From contig NZ_JAUAMC010000001.1 in NCBI RefSeq assembly GCF_031010195.1, positions 124,001 to 188,000 on the forward strand: a stretch of DNA of 64,000 nucleotides. Reading direction: 5' to 3'. The first letter of the stretch is position 1. Every line of letters starts with the position of its first letter. Positions 19,151-28,970 of this stretch are shown piece after piece. The position numbers were made by a program, and so were the translations under genes. The notes under the pieces were generated by a model. The model was given only the letters and a program-made list of their open reading frames with translations, did not search any database and was not told where the DNA came from. Source of the DNA: Halomonas sp. SpR8 (GTDB lineage Bacteria > Pseudomonadota > Gammaproteobacteria > Pseudomonadales > Halomonadaceae).

Positions 19151-19184
19151 TTAGTATGATCTTTACTAAAGAACGTCATACTAA
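19151..19184. promoter_or_regulatory. NikR operator between nikA and nikR
   Basis: TTAGTATGA (19151-19159) and TCATACTAA (19176-19184) are perfect inverted 9-mers separated by exactly 16 bases. This contains the known E. coli NikR site GTATGA-N16-TCATAC with no mismatch. The spacer holds a second small palindrome, TCTTTA-C-TAAAGA. The site lies 20 bases before the nikA start and 47 before the nikR start, so Ni-bound NikR probably represses nikA and may also act on its own gene. Confidence 0.95.
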
Positions 19185-19230
19185 CGGCATGGGCGACACT
19201 TGCAAAGTGAATCAATTGAGGGAGGCGTGA

Positions 19231-19632
19231 ATGCAGCGTGTAACGGTAACGCTTGATGAGGAGCTGGTGGCAGAAGTCGATACATTGATGCGTGAACGCG
19301 GCTACCAAAACCGCTCAGAGGCGATTCGCGACCTGACCCGCAGCGGTTTAAAGCAGGTGAGGGAAGAGGCCGCACCGGATTCGCTCTGCATGGGCGCGCT
19401 GGTGTATGTCTATGATCATGCCGCCCGTGAGCTGTCCAAGCGCTTAACGCGCCACTCCCACGACCATCATGACCTGACGCTTTCGACCCTGCATGTGCAT
19501 ATCAACCACGATAGCTGCCTGGAAGTAGCGCTGCTCAAAGGCCAGGGGCGGGCGCTAAAGCAGTTTGCGGCCGAAGTCACATCGTCGCGAAGTGTGCGCC
19601 ATGGGCAGCTGGTACTAATACCGGATGAGTAG
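19231..19632 (+). CDS. nikR: Nickel-responsive transcriptional regulator NikR
   Basis: 133-residue regulator. An N-terminal ribbon-helix-helix domain (MQRVTVTLDEELVAEVDTLM...NRSEAIRDLTR) binds DNA, and a C-terminal ACT-like domain binds nickel. The high-affinity ligands are all present with a one-residue offset from E. coli: His77, His88, His90 and Cys96 (LHVHINHDSC). Ribosome site GGGAGG lies 5 bases before the ATG. Divergent from nikABCDE across the operator and followed by a terminator shared with slyD. Confidence 0.96.
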   Translation: MQRVTVTLDEELVAEVDTLMRERGYQNRSEAIRDLTRSGLKQVREEAAPDSLCMGALVYVYDHAARELSKRLTRHSHDHHDLTLSTLHVHINHDSCLEVALLKGQGRALKQFAAEVTSSRSVRHGQLVLIPDE

Positions 19633-19656
19633 GGCTGCAAAAGGTTGCGGGCATAA

Positions 19657-19682
19657 AAAAGGTGACCCTTGGGTCACCTTTT
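19657..19682. terminator. Bidirectional terminator between nikR and slyD
   Basis: AAAAGGTGACCC (19657-19668) is the inverse of GGGTCACCTTTT (19671-19682). The A-run on the left and T-run on the right allow use from both strands. Confidence 0.9.
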
Positions 19683-19703
19683 CTGATCGGTAGCGCGAGC
19701 GAC

Positions 19704-20186
19704 TTAGTGCTCAACACCGCCTTCGCCGTGCACGTGGCCGTGCTCGACTTCTTCAGCGCTCGCTTCACGAACTTCCGCGATCTCAACGTCGAAGTTAAGC
19801 TGCTGGCCTGCCAGCGGGTGGTTGCCATCAACCACGACCGTGTCGCCTTCAACTTTCTTGACGGTAACCATCAATGGGCCGCCCTGAGTCTGGGCTTGAA
19901 ACTGCATGCCCGGCTCAATGCTTTCAACGCCTTGGAACGCATCGCGCGGTACTTCTTGCATCAGTTGCTCTTGCAACTCGCCGTAACCTTCTTCAGGAGA
20001 GACGCTAACGTTCAGTTTCTCGCCAGCCGCACGTCCTTCCAGCTCTTTCTCAAGACCCGGAATAATGTTTCCGGCGCCGTGGAGGTAGGTAAGCGGCTCA
20101 CGGCCTTCGGAACTGTCTAGCACTTCACCTGCATCGTTAGTCAGGGTGTAGTGAAACGCGACAACCGAGTTTTGCGCAATTTGCAT
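19704..20186 (-). CDS. slyD: FKBP-type peptidyl-prolyl isomerase, SlyD-like
   Basis: 160 residues. The FKBP core (VVAFHYTLTNDAGEVLDSS, then YLHGAGNIIPGLEKEL) is interrupted by the insert-in-flap domain at about residues 66-125, the arrangement that gives SlyD its chaperone activity. The C-terminus has a short His-rich tail with His149, 151, 153 and 160 (HGHVHGEGGVEH), much shorter than the E. coli metal-binding tail. It speeds proline isomerisation and may bind nickel; its position next to nikR fits a role in nickel handling (inference). Confidence 0.88.
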   Translation of the reverse strand: MQIAQNSVVAFHYTLTNDAGEVLDSSEGREPLTYLHGAGNIIPGLEKELEGRAAGEKLNVSVSPEEGYGELQEQLMQEVPRDAFQGVESIEPGMQFQAQTQGGPLMVTVKKVEGDTVVVDGNHPLAGQQLNFDVEIAEVREASAEEVEHGHVHGEGGVEH

Positions 20187-20362
20187 GGAATAACCTTACG
20201 GTGAGTGCATGTCCCAATATGGTAACGCGTGTGCGCTGACTTGTCAGGGGGTAGCAGCGCTTTTTCCTACTCACCACTTTCGGCGGTATTGCGCACCAGG
20301 GTGACCAGGGATACCCTACGACCATTCCTTTTTCCTTTGCCCTATCACTATTGGAGCATGCA

Positions 20363-20644
20363 ATGACGATCTTGATTATTTGGCTTGTCGCATTTTGCCT
20401 GATTGCTTATTTTGCCTATCAACGCTGGAATAGCGGCGTTAGCGAGGGGTTGGACAAGGTGCTGCCAGGTTTTTTGAAAAGCCATGGCGACAACCGCTAT
20501 CTATGGGTAATTACGCTGGCAGTGTTAGGCGCGACGACGTTAGTGAAGCCGGTTGATATGCTGCTGGTCGTTATCCTGCTAGGCCTGATTGGCTGGGCTA
20601 TTATGGCACTGGCTAGCTGGGCAGGTAATAAGACTCACCGTTAA
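20363..20644 (+). CDS. Small inner-membrane protein, function unknown
   Basis: 93 residues with hydrophobic helices at about residues 2-20, 50-65 and 67-87 (ILIIWLVAFCLIAYFAY; WVITLAVLGATTLV; MLLVVILLGLIGWAIMALASW). A basic/polar stretch with PGFLKSHGDNRY separates the first from the others. GGAG precedes the ATG by 6 bases, which favours this start over a TTG four codons upstream. No family recognised. Followed by its own terminator. Confidence 0.7.
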   Translation: MTILIIWLVAFCLIAYFAYQRWNSGVSEGLDKVLPGFLKSHGDNRYLWVITLAVLGATTLVKPVDMLLVVILLGLIGWAIMALASWAGNKTHR

Positions 20645-20660
20645 GCTGATTGCAGCTAAA

Positions 20661-20692
20661 AAGCCCGGCCATCAAATGAGATGGCCGGGCTT
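20661..20692. terminator. Terminator between two convergent envelope genes
   Basis: AAGCCCGGCCATC (20661-20673) pairs with GATGGCCGGGCTT (20680-20692) around a six-base loop. T-rich on the plus side and A-rich on the left, so possibly bidirectional. Confidence 0.88.
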
Positions 20693-20727
20693 GTTTATAC
20701 TTAACCGCTTTCGACTATCAATGCTGC

Positions 20728-21198
20728 TTAATAGGGTGCCACGCTCACGTTAGCACCACTACCGATCAAGCGGACACGCTGGCCAGCTTGGAATTGGCGG
20801 TCTGCACGCTGAACGACAACGATGTCAGAGCCGTCGTCACGACGAATTTCCATTTCCAGCGCGTTAACGCGGTTAGTCGCGTCTTCAGCTGCGGTACCTG
20901 CCACCGCACCGCCGAGTGCGCCTGCAACTGTTGCCAACTGACGACCTGAGCCACCACCGACTTGATTGCCCAGCAGGCCACCAATGATCGCGCCACCACC
21001 ACTACCTAAAAGACCGCCTGCACGGCTTTCCGCCTGAATCTGCACCGGACGAACCGCCACGATAGTGCCATAAGTGACGCTTTGGCTCGTTTTAGCTTGG
21101 TTGCCGCTATAGACGTCGCCAGAGTAGCCGGATGTGTTAGCGCAGCCTGCTAAGGTGAGCATGCTCATGGCGGCAATAGGTAAAAGAAGACGTTTCAT
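20728..21198 (-). CDS. Glycine-zipper 2TM outer-membrane lipoprotein, SlyB/Pcp family
   Basis: 156 residues. A lipoprotein signal peptide ends in LTLAGC, giving lipidated Cys18. A glycine-zipper segment (AGGLLGSGGGAIIGGLLGNQVGGGSGRQLATVAGALGGAVAG) spans about residues 61-101, followed by a beta-rich domain ending RLIGSGANVSVAPY. This layout is that of the SlyB/Pcp family, which stabilises the outer membrane under stress. GGAGG lies 5 bases before the ATG at 21198. SlyB is an assignment by layout; close paralogues exist. Confidence 0.82.
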   Translation of the reverse strand: MKRLLLPIAAMSMLTLAGCANTSGYSGDVYSGNQAKTSQSVTYGTIVAVRPVQIQAESRAGGLLGSGGGAIIGGLLGNQVGGGSGRQLATVAGALGGAVAGTAAEDATNRVNALEMEIRRDDGSDIVVVQRADRQFQAGQRVRLIGSGANVSVAPY

Positions 21199-21547
21199 CA
21201 AAACCTCCAAGTGTATTAATTTCTCTAACGGCCATCTGTAGCTCTGTCATCTTTTTCAATCTCATCTTTTTCACAGTATCTTTCTCAATGAGTAAGAATT
21301 GATCACAGCTACACAATGCGGTTGTAGAACAGTGTTCGTTAAAATAGCCTATATTAGCGCTTTTGACCAGCTGTGGTCCGAGAAGATCAGCGCGGACAAA
21401 CATAATCGCTATAAAATAGCATACCGGAGAGTGTAACAGCGTATTAAGAAAACAGTGTGCAAATACGCTTAGACAACCAAAAACAGGAGGCCATGAGGCC
21501 TCCTGTTGCAGCGGTTGGTTAGCTAGCTAAAGCGTTTAAACTGCTCA
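21199..21547. other. Intergenic region between the lipoprotein gene and aceA
   Basis: 349 bases, visibly more AT-rich than the genes around it. It must hold the promoter of the minus-strand lipoprotein gene and contains the aceA terminator at its right end. An 88-codon open frame inside it has no ribosome site or recognisable protein. Nothing else supported. Confidence 0.6.
21477..21507 (-). terminator. aceA: aceA terminator
   Basis: AACAGGAGGCC (21482-21492) pairs with GGCCTCCTGTT (21497-21507) around ATGA. Read on the minus strand, a T-run follows the hairpin, placing a terminator 40 bases after the aceA stop. Confidence 0.85.
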
Positions 21548-23146
21548 CTAACCAAATTGATTCATGGTGTTGTCTTTGCCACCGGCCTTAAGCGCTGCAT
21601 CACCGTGGAAAAACTCTTTGTGGTCGTCACCGATATTGGAGCCGGCCATATCCTGATGGCGAACCGTGGCAATTCCCTGGCGGATTTCCTCGCGCTGGAC
21701 GCCTTTAACGTAAGCCAGCATACCTTCGTCGCCGAAGTAGCCTTTCGCCAAGTTGTCGGTGGACAGGGCGGCGGTATGGTAAGTCGGCAGGGTGATCAAG
21801 TGGTGGAAGATGCCCGCTTCCCGCGAGGAGTCGCGTTGGAAGTTACGCGTCCACTCATCGGCCAACTGGCCAAGCTCGGTGTTGTCGTACTCGGCGCTCA
21901 TCAGCTTGTCACGCTGGTAAGCCGAGACATCTTTACCCTCTTCCTGCCAGGCGTCGAACACCTGCTGGCGGAAGTTGAGCGTCCAGTTGAACGACGGTGA
22001 GTTGTTGTAGACCAGCTTGGCATCCGGCACTACTTCACGAATTCGGTTAACCATGCTGGCGATCTGGCCAACGTGGGGCTTCTCGGTTTCAATCCACAGC
22101 AGGTCGGCGCCGTTTTGCAGGCTGGTGATGCAGTCAAGAATAACGCGCTCTTCACCGGTGCCCGGTTTGAACTGGTAAAGGCCCGAGGCGAGGCGCTTGG
22201 GTTTGACCAGCTTGCCATTCTGCTTGATGACCACATCGCCGTTGTTGATATCGGCAGCGTTCTCGATTACATCGCCATCCAGGAAGCTGTTGTACTGGTC
22301 GCCGAGATCGCCGGGCTCATTGGTGACGGCAATCTTTTGCGTCAAGCCAGCGCCGAGGGAGTCGGTGCGCGCGACGATAACGCCGTCTTCAATGCCGAGT
22401 TCGAGGAAGGCATAACGCACGGCGTTAATTTTGGCCAGAAAGTCCTCATGGGGCACGGTGACTTTACCGTCCTGATGGCCGCACTGCTTCTCATCAGAGA
22501 CCTGATTTTCCAGTTGAATGCAGCAGGCACCCGCTTGAATAAACTTCTTCGCCAGCAGGTAGGTGGCCTCCGCGTTACCAAAGCCTGCATCGATATCGGC
22601 AATAATCGGTACAACATGGGTTTCATAGTTATCGATTTTGCTGATCAGTTCCTGTTCTTTGCCCCTGTCGCCCGCCTCTTTGGCTTCATCGAGGGCGCGG
22701 AACAGGTGGTTAAGCTCCCAGGCATCGGCTTGCTTTAGGAAGGTGTAGAGCTCTTCGATCAGATCCGCCACGGAGGTTTTTTCGTGCATCGACTGGTCGG
22801 GCAGCGGGCCGAACTCGGAGCGCAGCGCGGCGACCATCCAGCCTGACAAGTAGAGGTAGCTGCGTTTGGTGGTGCCAAAATGCTTTTTGATCGAGATAAG
22901 CTTCTGCTGACCAATAAAGCCGTGCCAGCAGCCCAGTGACTGGGTGTACTGTGCGGTATCAGCATCGTAAGCGGCCATATCTTCGCGCATGACTTTGGCG
23001 GTGTAGCGGGCAATATCCAGGCCGGTGTGAAAGCGGTTTTGAGCACGCATACGGGCGGCGTACTCGGGTTTGATGGCTTCCCACTTCCCGCCTTGTGCTT
23101 CGCGTAATTGGGCCATGGCTTTGATATCGTCGAGCAGTCCTGACAT
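21548..23146 (-). CDS. aceA: Isocitrate lyase
   Basis: 532-residue enzyme of the glyoxylate shunt that splits isocitrate into glyoxylate and succinate. The catalytic loop KQCGHQDGK carries the active-site Cys. The chain has the extra central insert of the long isocitrate lyases found in Pseudomonas and Acinetobacter, about 100 residues more than the E. coli enzyme. The ATG at 23146 (MSGLLDDIKAMAQ) follows GAGGG at 8 bases. Terminator downstream; promoter probably in the AT-rich gap upstream. With icd nearby it forms the isocitrate branch point. Confidence 0.95.
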   Translation of the reverse strand: MSGLLDDIKAMAQLREAQGGKWEAIKPEYAARMRAQNRFHTGLDIARYTAKVMREDMAAYDADTAQYTQSLGCWHGFIGQQKLISIKKHFGTTKRSYLYLSGWMVAALRSEFGPLPDQSMHEKTSVADLIEELYTFLKQADAWELNHLFRALDEAKEAGDRGKEQELISKIDNYETHVVPIIADIDAGFGNAEATYLLAKKFIQAGACCIQLENQVSDEKQCGHQDGKVTVPHEDFLAKINAVRYAFLELGIEDGVIVARTDSLGAGLTQKIAVTNEPGDLGDQYNSFLDGDVIENAADINNGDVVIKQNGKLVKPKRLASGLYQFKPGTGEERVILDCITSLQNGADLLWIETEKPHVGQIASMVNRIREVVPDAKLVYNNSPSFNWTLNFRQQVFDAWQEEGKDVSAYQRDKLMSAEYDNTELGQLADEWTRNFQRDSSREAGIFHHLITLPTYHTAALSTDNLAKGYFGDEGMLAYVKGVQREEIRQGIATVRHQDMAGSNIGDDHKEFFHGDAALKAGGKDNTMNQFG

Positions 23147-23510
23147 GAGCTTACCCTCTTGGTCATGATGGTTTTGCAAATTAGCATTAACTTATGCTGC
23201 AACTGCGAAGTCAATTCAGCATTACCTAGTTTTTCTGCCGTGTCTTTAATAAAAAGGTCTCTTATTAAAACGTCGTATACGGTTGAAAATTATTATCGGG
23301 AGGCTGAACAGATCTCGCGTCGCTGCAATGCAATAACTATCAACGAAACTAGCGCATTCAACAATTGACACTTGGGGGCACAGTGGGTTGTAACCCGACT
23401 ACAGCGGGGTAGCAAAGCGGTAGGTTTGTGTAGTGGTTTTTCGTCAGGAGGGCGACAAAAGAGCATAAAAAAGCACTACCGAGGCAGTGCTAGAGATCAA
23501 ACAGCAGAAC
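23147..23510. other. Intergenic region upstream of aceA
   Basis: 364 bases. The aceA-proximal 200 bases are AT-rich and should hold its promoter. The distal part ends with the terminator of the GNAT gene. An 85-codon plus-strand open frame from 23372 lacks recognisable protein features and runs antisense into the GNAT gene, so it is not called. Confidence 0.55.
23465..23491 (-). terminator. Terminator after the GNAT acetyltransferase gene
   Basis: AGCACT (23472-23477) pairs with AGTGCT (23486-23491), extended by CC/GG inside. On the minus strand six T residues follow. It closes the long minus-strand gene run. Confidence 0.8.
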
Positions 23511-23939
23511 TTATTTCGCGAGCGAAAGCGTCATTTCTCGATGGGGGATGCCCGCATCGAGAAACTCTTCGCCGTGGGCGACGAAGCCTAACCGCTCATA
23601 AAACGTCAGGGCATGTACCTGAGCGCTGAGTTCCACGTGTGCGTGACCCGCATGGCGGGCTGCTTCAATAGCGGCCTGCATCAGTAGTACGCCAATGCCG
23701 GTGCTGCGGGCATCAGCCAGCACCGCGACACGACCAATATGGGCATCGGGCAGCAGGCGTGCGGTGCCTACCGGCTGTCCGTCAAGCGTGGCAAGAAAGT
23801 GCACGCACTCTGGATCCAGGCCGTCCCACTCCTCTTCCTGGGGCACGCTCTGCTCATCGATAAACACCCTGCGGCGGATCTCGCTAGCCGCCGGGCCAAG
23901 CGTTTCCCAGTTGCCCGTTCGAATCTGGGTAATCGCCAT
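23511..23939 (-). CDS. GNAT-family N-acetyltransferase
   Basis: 142 residues, compact GNAT fold. The acetyl-CoA-binding stretch is IGRVAVLADARSTGIGVLLMQAAIEAA (motif A, here with R-S-T-G-I-G), and FYERLGFVAHGEEF is the C-terminal motif B. It resembles the ElaA/YjdJ-like small acetyltransferases with FIDEQSVPQEEEWDGLD near the N-terminus. Substrate unknown. The ATG overlaps the roxA stop as TGATG, with GAGGAG 5 bases before it, so it is translated with roxA. Confidence 0.85.
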   Translation of the reverse strand: MAITQIRTGNWETLGPAASEIRRRVFIDEQSVPQEEEWDGLDPECVHFLATLDGQPVGTARLLPDAHIGRVAVLADARSTGIGVLLMQAAIEAARHAGHAHVELSAQVHALTFYERLGFVAHGEEFLDAGIPHREMTLSLAK

Positions 23940-25126
23940 CAATACTCCTCGTCGTCACCTTCATCGCTCATAAAGCCCAGGCTGCCGGCATTGATCAACT
24001 GCGTGAAAAGCGCGGCGGCGCCGTCAAGCTCAAGGTCTTCAGCATAAAGCGGAGTGGGGTCGGCAAGGCGTTTAGCCAACTCGGTCGAGCAGGCGTGGCC
24101 GTCGCCATCGACAAACAGCGTGGTGCCGCTGGCATCACTACGCCAAGCAAAGCGTGCACCGGGCATATGGTAAAGCGGTTCGCCGTCTTGTAGCTGAGCA
24201 ACAAGCTCAGCCTCGGTCATCGGTGTTTCAAGCGGTACCACTTGATCGACATATTTTGGCTGAGTCATTACCCGGCCAAACCACTGAGCGACTTGGGTCG
24301 GGTTATCCAGCGTCGACATAATGAGCTGACGCATCCGTTCTACCGCAGCGTCGTCCAGTTCACCAGACTGCTGGGCAGGCGCCATGCCGGCATCGCTGTA
24401 GCGCTGGGAAGCCGGTAGCTGTTCGCCCAAATAGTCGGCGTAGGAGGTGATCGCCTCATCGGCGGAAGGCGCACGAAAGCCAATCGAGATGGTCATGCAG
24501 TCGTCGCTTTGACTGACGCCGTGATGCGCCCAGCCAGGGGGAAGATAGAGCATGTCTCCGGGATCGAGCACCCAGTCAGAGTCCGGCTCTACGCTGAATT
24601 CTTCCAAAATGCGCAGATCAATACCTTGGATAATCGGCGCATCTTCGGTGAGTTTGCCGCCCAACTGCCAGCGACGGTGGCCGCTGGCTTGGAGTAGGAA
24701 GACGTCGTACTGGTCGATATGCGCGCCCACATTACCGCCCGGAGGGGCGTAGCTGATCATGACGTCATCAAGCCGCCAGCGCGGCAGGAAGTCAAACTCG
24801 TTCAGTAGCGTCGCCACCGAGGGCACATAGTGGTCGACTGCCTGCACCAGCAGGCTCCAGTTGTTTTCCGGCAGCCGTTCAAAGGTGGCTTCATCGAAGG
24901 GGCCGTGGGAAACCTGCCAGGGGCCATCCGGGCCTTCCTCTTCAACCAAGCGCGCCTCAACACCAGGCTCGCAGGCAAGACCCGCCAGCTCATCGGCTTC
25001 AATCGGACTGATGAAGTCGGGCATCGCACCGCGAATCAGCAGCGGCTTTTGCTGCCAATAGTTGGCCAGAAAGTCGGCGGCGGTAAGGTCGCCCAGCAGG
25101 GTTAACGGCTTATCGTGATGGTTCAT
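23939..25126 (-). CDS. roxA: Ribosomal oxygenase, 50S protein L16 arginine hydroxylase type (JmjC/cupin)
   Basis: 395 residues of the YcfD/RoxA family, Fe(II)/2-oxoglutarate oxygenases that hydroxylate an arginine of ribosomal protein L16. The HxD iron motif is AHIDQYDVFLLQ (about residues 136-140). The distal His lies in GDMLYLPPGWAHHGVS. The N-terminal part has NYWQQKPLLIRGA, typical of the family, and a C-terminal dimer/winged-helix region follows. It sits 65 bases after purB on the same strand, as in other Gammaproteobacteria where ycfD and purB are near neighbours. Confidence 0.9.
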   Translation of the reverse strand: MNHHDKPLTLLGDLTAADFLANYWQQKPLLIRGAMPDFISPIEADELAGLACEPGVEARLVEEEGPDGPWQVSHGPFDEATFERLPENNWSLLVQAVDHYVPSVATLLNEFDFLPRWRLDDVMISYAPPGGNVGAHIDQYDVFLLQASGHRRWQLGGKLTEDAPIIQGIDLRILEEFSVEPDSDWVLDPGDMLYLPPGWAHHGVSQSDDCMTISIGFRAPSADEAITSYADYLGEQLPASQRYSDAGMAPAQQSGELDDAAVERMRQLIMSTLDNPTQVAQWFGRVMTQPKYVDQVVPLETPMTEAELVAQLQDGEPLYHMPGARFAWRSDASGTTLFVDGDGHACSTELAKRLADPTPLYAEDLELDGAAALFTQLINAGSLGFMSDEGDDEEY

Positions 25127-25191
25127 GGCATGCCCTGGCGTTAGGAAGTTGGCGATACAAGGTGACGTTATAGATGTCTTAATTAAACTCT

Positions 25192-26607
<1,416 letters not shown>

Positions 26608-26642
26608 TTAGTCGAAAGCAAGTTGATCAATGAGGGGGTGGC

Positions 26643-27284
26643 CTAGCTGAGGCTATCCAGCGCCCGGCGTAGCGCTTTGCGCTGGAATACCAGCTTCCAA
26701 CGCCGCCCGCCTTGCTGGTGCCACAATAACCCAAAGCGAATCCCTGCCATCAGGCAGGCGCGCACACGCTCGGGCATCATGCGACTCTGCAGCAGCGACG
26801 GGTCGCCCTGCACCACAATGCGGGTTTTAAAGGTAGAGATAGTCTCTTGATACGCTTCCCCTAGGCTTGCGACCACGTTTTCATGGGTGGTGCCGAAGTG
26901 CTCGGTCTGCCCCTGAATGCGGGTGAGCTTCTGACCCAATGAGTCCATCATGTCGTTGTTGGTGCGCAGTTTATTCATCAGCATCAGCAGAGAGAAACCG
27001 TAACGCAGCACCACTGGGTTCGCCTGCTTGCGACCCACCAGGGCTTCTAAGGTATCCAGGCCGCGGCGAAGATTATTGGGGTGTCCGCCGTAAATGGCTT
27101 CAAAGCTCTCCGGGTTGGTATCCACGGTGGCTTCAATCAACGTTTCCCAAGCACGTGGGTCGACCTGACCGGTGCGGGCGAGTTCGTCAACCAGACTGGC
27201 GGCTTGAAACACGCCCGCCAACGCAAGCGCCTGGCGGGCGGACGGTGAGTCGGGGGCACGATGAATCGGCGTGGTGGGATTCAT
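26643..27284 (-). CDS. hflD: HflD homologue
   Basis: 213-residue mostly helical protein. [21 protein letters not shown] is the family N-terminus and SPERV-like and [25 protein letters not shown] are family C-terminal features. In E. coli HflD associates with the membrane and affects lambda CII; its housekeeping role is unclear. The ATG at 27284 overlaps the mnmA stop as ATGA, with GGAGG 7 bases before it. The mnmA-hflD-purB order is conserved. Confidence 0.9.
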   Translation of the reverse strand: MNPTTPIHRAPDSPSARQALALAGVFQAASLVDELARTGQVDPRAWETLIEATVDTNPESFEAIYGGHPNNLRRGLDTLEALVGRKQANPVVLRYGFSLLMLMNKLRTNNDMMDSLGQKLTRIQGQTEHFGTTHENVVASLGEAYQETISTFKTRIVVQGDPSLLQSRMMPERVRACLMAGIRFGLLWHQQGGRRWKLVFQRKALRRALDSLS

Positions 27285-28456
27285 GCAGCAGCCTCCGCGG
27301 CTTTCTTCCAGGTCGCGCGAATAACTCCGCCGCCCAAGCAGATGTCGCCATCGTAAAGTACCAGTGACTGACCTGGAGTAACCGCCCACTGTGGGTCGTC
27401 GAAGGTGACCTCGACGCCGCCGTCGGGCAGCGCGCGCATTTCACAGCCGCAGTCGCTTTGCCGATAGCGGGTCTTAGCGGTAAAGCGGCCCTGCTGAACC
27501 GGCGGCTCGCCCGCTACCCAATCCATGGCTTCCGTGGCGAGGGTGTCGGAGTAAAGCAGTTGATCGTGCTTACCCTGCACCGTAACCAGTACGTTGCGAT
27601 CAAGGTCTTTCGCCGCCACGTACCAGGGCTCTTCTGAATAGTTGGCAAGCCCGCCTATGCCCAATCCTTGGCGCTGGCCCAGGGTGTAGTACATTAGCCC
27701 CATATGCTGGCCAATCACGTCGCCATCCGGTGTTTCGATGTTGCCGGGCTGGGCGGGTAGGTACTGCTGCAGGAAGTCGCGAAAGCGCCGCTCGCCGATA
27801 AAGCAGATGCCCGTGGAGTCCTTTTTCTTCGCGGTAATTAGTCCATGCTGTTCAGCCAAGGCGCGCACGGCAGGTTTTTCCAGCTCACCCACGGGGAACA
27901 GGGTGCGTGCAATCGCGGCTTCCGGCACTGCATGCAGAAAGTAGCTTTGGTCTTTATTGCCATCCAGCCCTTTAAGCAGGCGCGGGCGGCCCTCGCGCAT
28001 GCCCTGACGTACATAGTGGCCGGTGGCAATTTTGTCGGCACCGAGCATTTCGGCGTACTCAAGGAATACCTTAAATTTGATTTCCCGGTTACACAGAATA
28101 TCCGGGTTGGGTGTGCGGCCCGCTTTGTATTCGGCTAAAAAGTGCTCAAAGACGTTATCCCAATACTCCGCCGCAAAATTGGCGGTGTGCAGTTTAATGC
28201 CGAGCTTTGCGCAGACCGCCTCGGCGTCGGCGAGATCCTCTTTGGCCGTACAGTACTCGGTGCCGTCGTCTTCATCCCAGTTTTTCATAAACAGGCCTTC
28301 CACCTCATAGCCTTGCTGCATAAGGAGAAGGGCAGAAACGGACGAGTCCACGCCGCCGGACATACCGACAATCACTTTGCCGTTAGCAGAGGTTTCGGTA
28401 GTGGTTGAGCCAGTGCTGGATGACTCGGTATTGGATGACCCGGTATTGGATGACAT
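27281..28456 (-). CDS. mnmA: tRNA-specific 2-thiouridylase
   Basis: 391 residues. It thiolates U34 in tRNAs for Lys, Glu and Gln. The PP-loop is GMSGGVDSS (about residues 32-40). The catalytic pair is Cys in LCNREIKF and Cys in [12 protein letters not shown]. The N-terminus is extended by about 25 residues of Ser/Thr/Asn made of five-residue repeats; the ordinary protein starts near KVIVGMSGG. The ATG at 28456 is preferred over one two codons earlier because GAGG sits 6 bases before it. Middle gene of rluE-nudJ-mnmA-hflD-purB. Confidence 0.94.
   Translation of the reverse strand: MSSNTGSSNTESSSTGSTTTETSANGKVIVGMSGGVDSSVSALLLMQQGYEVEGLFMKNWDEDDGTEYCTAKEDLADAEAVCAKLGIKLHTANFAAEYWDNVFEHFLAEYKAGRTPNPDILCNREIKFKVFLEYAEMLGADKIATGHYVRQGMREGRPRLLKGLDGNKDQSYFLHAVPEAAIARTLFPVGELEKPAVRALAEQHGLITAKKKDSTGICFIGERRFRDFLQQYLPAQPGNIETPDGDVIGQHMGLMYYTLGQRQGLGIGGLANYSEEPWYVAAKDLDRNVLVTVQGKHDQLLYSDTLATEAMDWVAGEPPVQQGRFTAKTRYRQSDCGCEMRALPDGGVEVTFDDPQWAVTPGQSLVLYDGDICLGGGVIRATWKKAAEAAA
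28394..28453 (-). repeat. Four 15-bp coding tandem repeats at the 5' end of mnmA
   Basis: Codons 2-21 consist of four 15-base units, read as [15 protein letters not shown] and STTTE. The first two differ at one base (GGG against GAG), the later two have drifted. The repeat lies in a disordered, non-catalytic extension. Confidence 0.85.
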
Positions 28457-28529
28457 AGGCATCCTCAGTAGAAGTAGTGTGCAATTGGGCGGGGATTATA
28501 CACGATGGGAGGGAATGCCTTCGAGTGCT

Positions 28530-28970
28530 TCACTCGCGAATCACTGCCAGCGGGTAACACTGCCCGCTGAGTGCGTCTTCAATGCGTTTAAGCACTAGCG
28601 GGCTGCGCAGGCGCGCTTGCTGATCGAGCGACCGTATCTGCTCAATGGTAAGCCAGTGGGTGGCGAAAATATCCGGGTCGAGGGGGAGATCGAGTTGCTG
28701 AAGCGGCTCAGCAATGAACCCGTGGCTATGGAACGTTTCTCCAGTGCCGGTATGAAAAACATACAGGCCCAGATAACCGGTAAGTGATACTTGCCAGGCA
28801 GTCTCTTCCACTACCTCGCGCAGAATTGCTCTAATGGGGCCTTCGCCGGGTTCGATATGCCCAGCGGGCTGATTAAACACGCTCTGCGGGCCGCCGCGAT
28901 GCTCTTCCACCAGCAAAAAGCGCTCACCCTGCTGAATCACGCAGGCTGCCGTGCTATGAATAAGGCTCAT
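28530..28970 (-). CDS. nudJ: Nudix hydrolase, NudJ-like
   Basis: 146 residues. The complete Nudix box reads GHIEPGEGPIRAILREVVEETAW. In E. coli NudJ hydrolyses nucleoside di- and triphosphates and the thiamine precursor HMP-PP. The ATG at 28970 overlaps the rluE stop (TGATG), with AGGA 8 bases before it. Its place between rluE and mnmA is the same as in E. coli, which supports the name. Confidence 0.9.
   Translation of the reverse strand: MSLIHSTAACVIQQGERFLLVEEHRGGPQSVFNQPAGHIEPGEGPIRAILREVVEETAWQVSLTGYLGLYVFHTGTGETFHSHGFIAEPLQQLDLPLDPDIFATHWLTIEQIRSLDQQARLRSPLVLKRIEDALSGQCYPLAVIRE

Noticed and set aside
21137-21403. 88-codon minus-strand open frame upstream of the SlyB-like lipoprotein
   Set aside because: It overlaps the lipoprotein start in another frame, lies in AT-rich promoter sequence and has no protein features.
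23372-23629. 85-codon plus-strand open frame upstream of aceA
   Set aside because: Runs antisense into the GNAT gene and across its terminator; no ribosome site or family resemblance.
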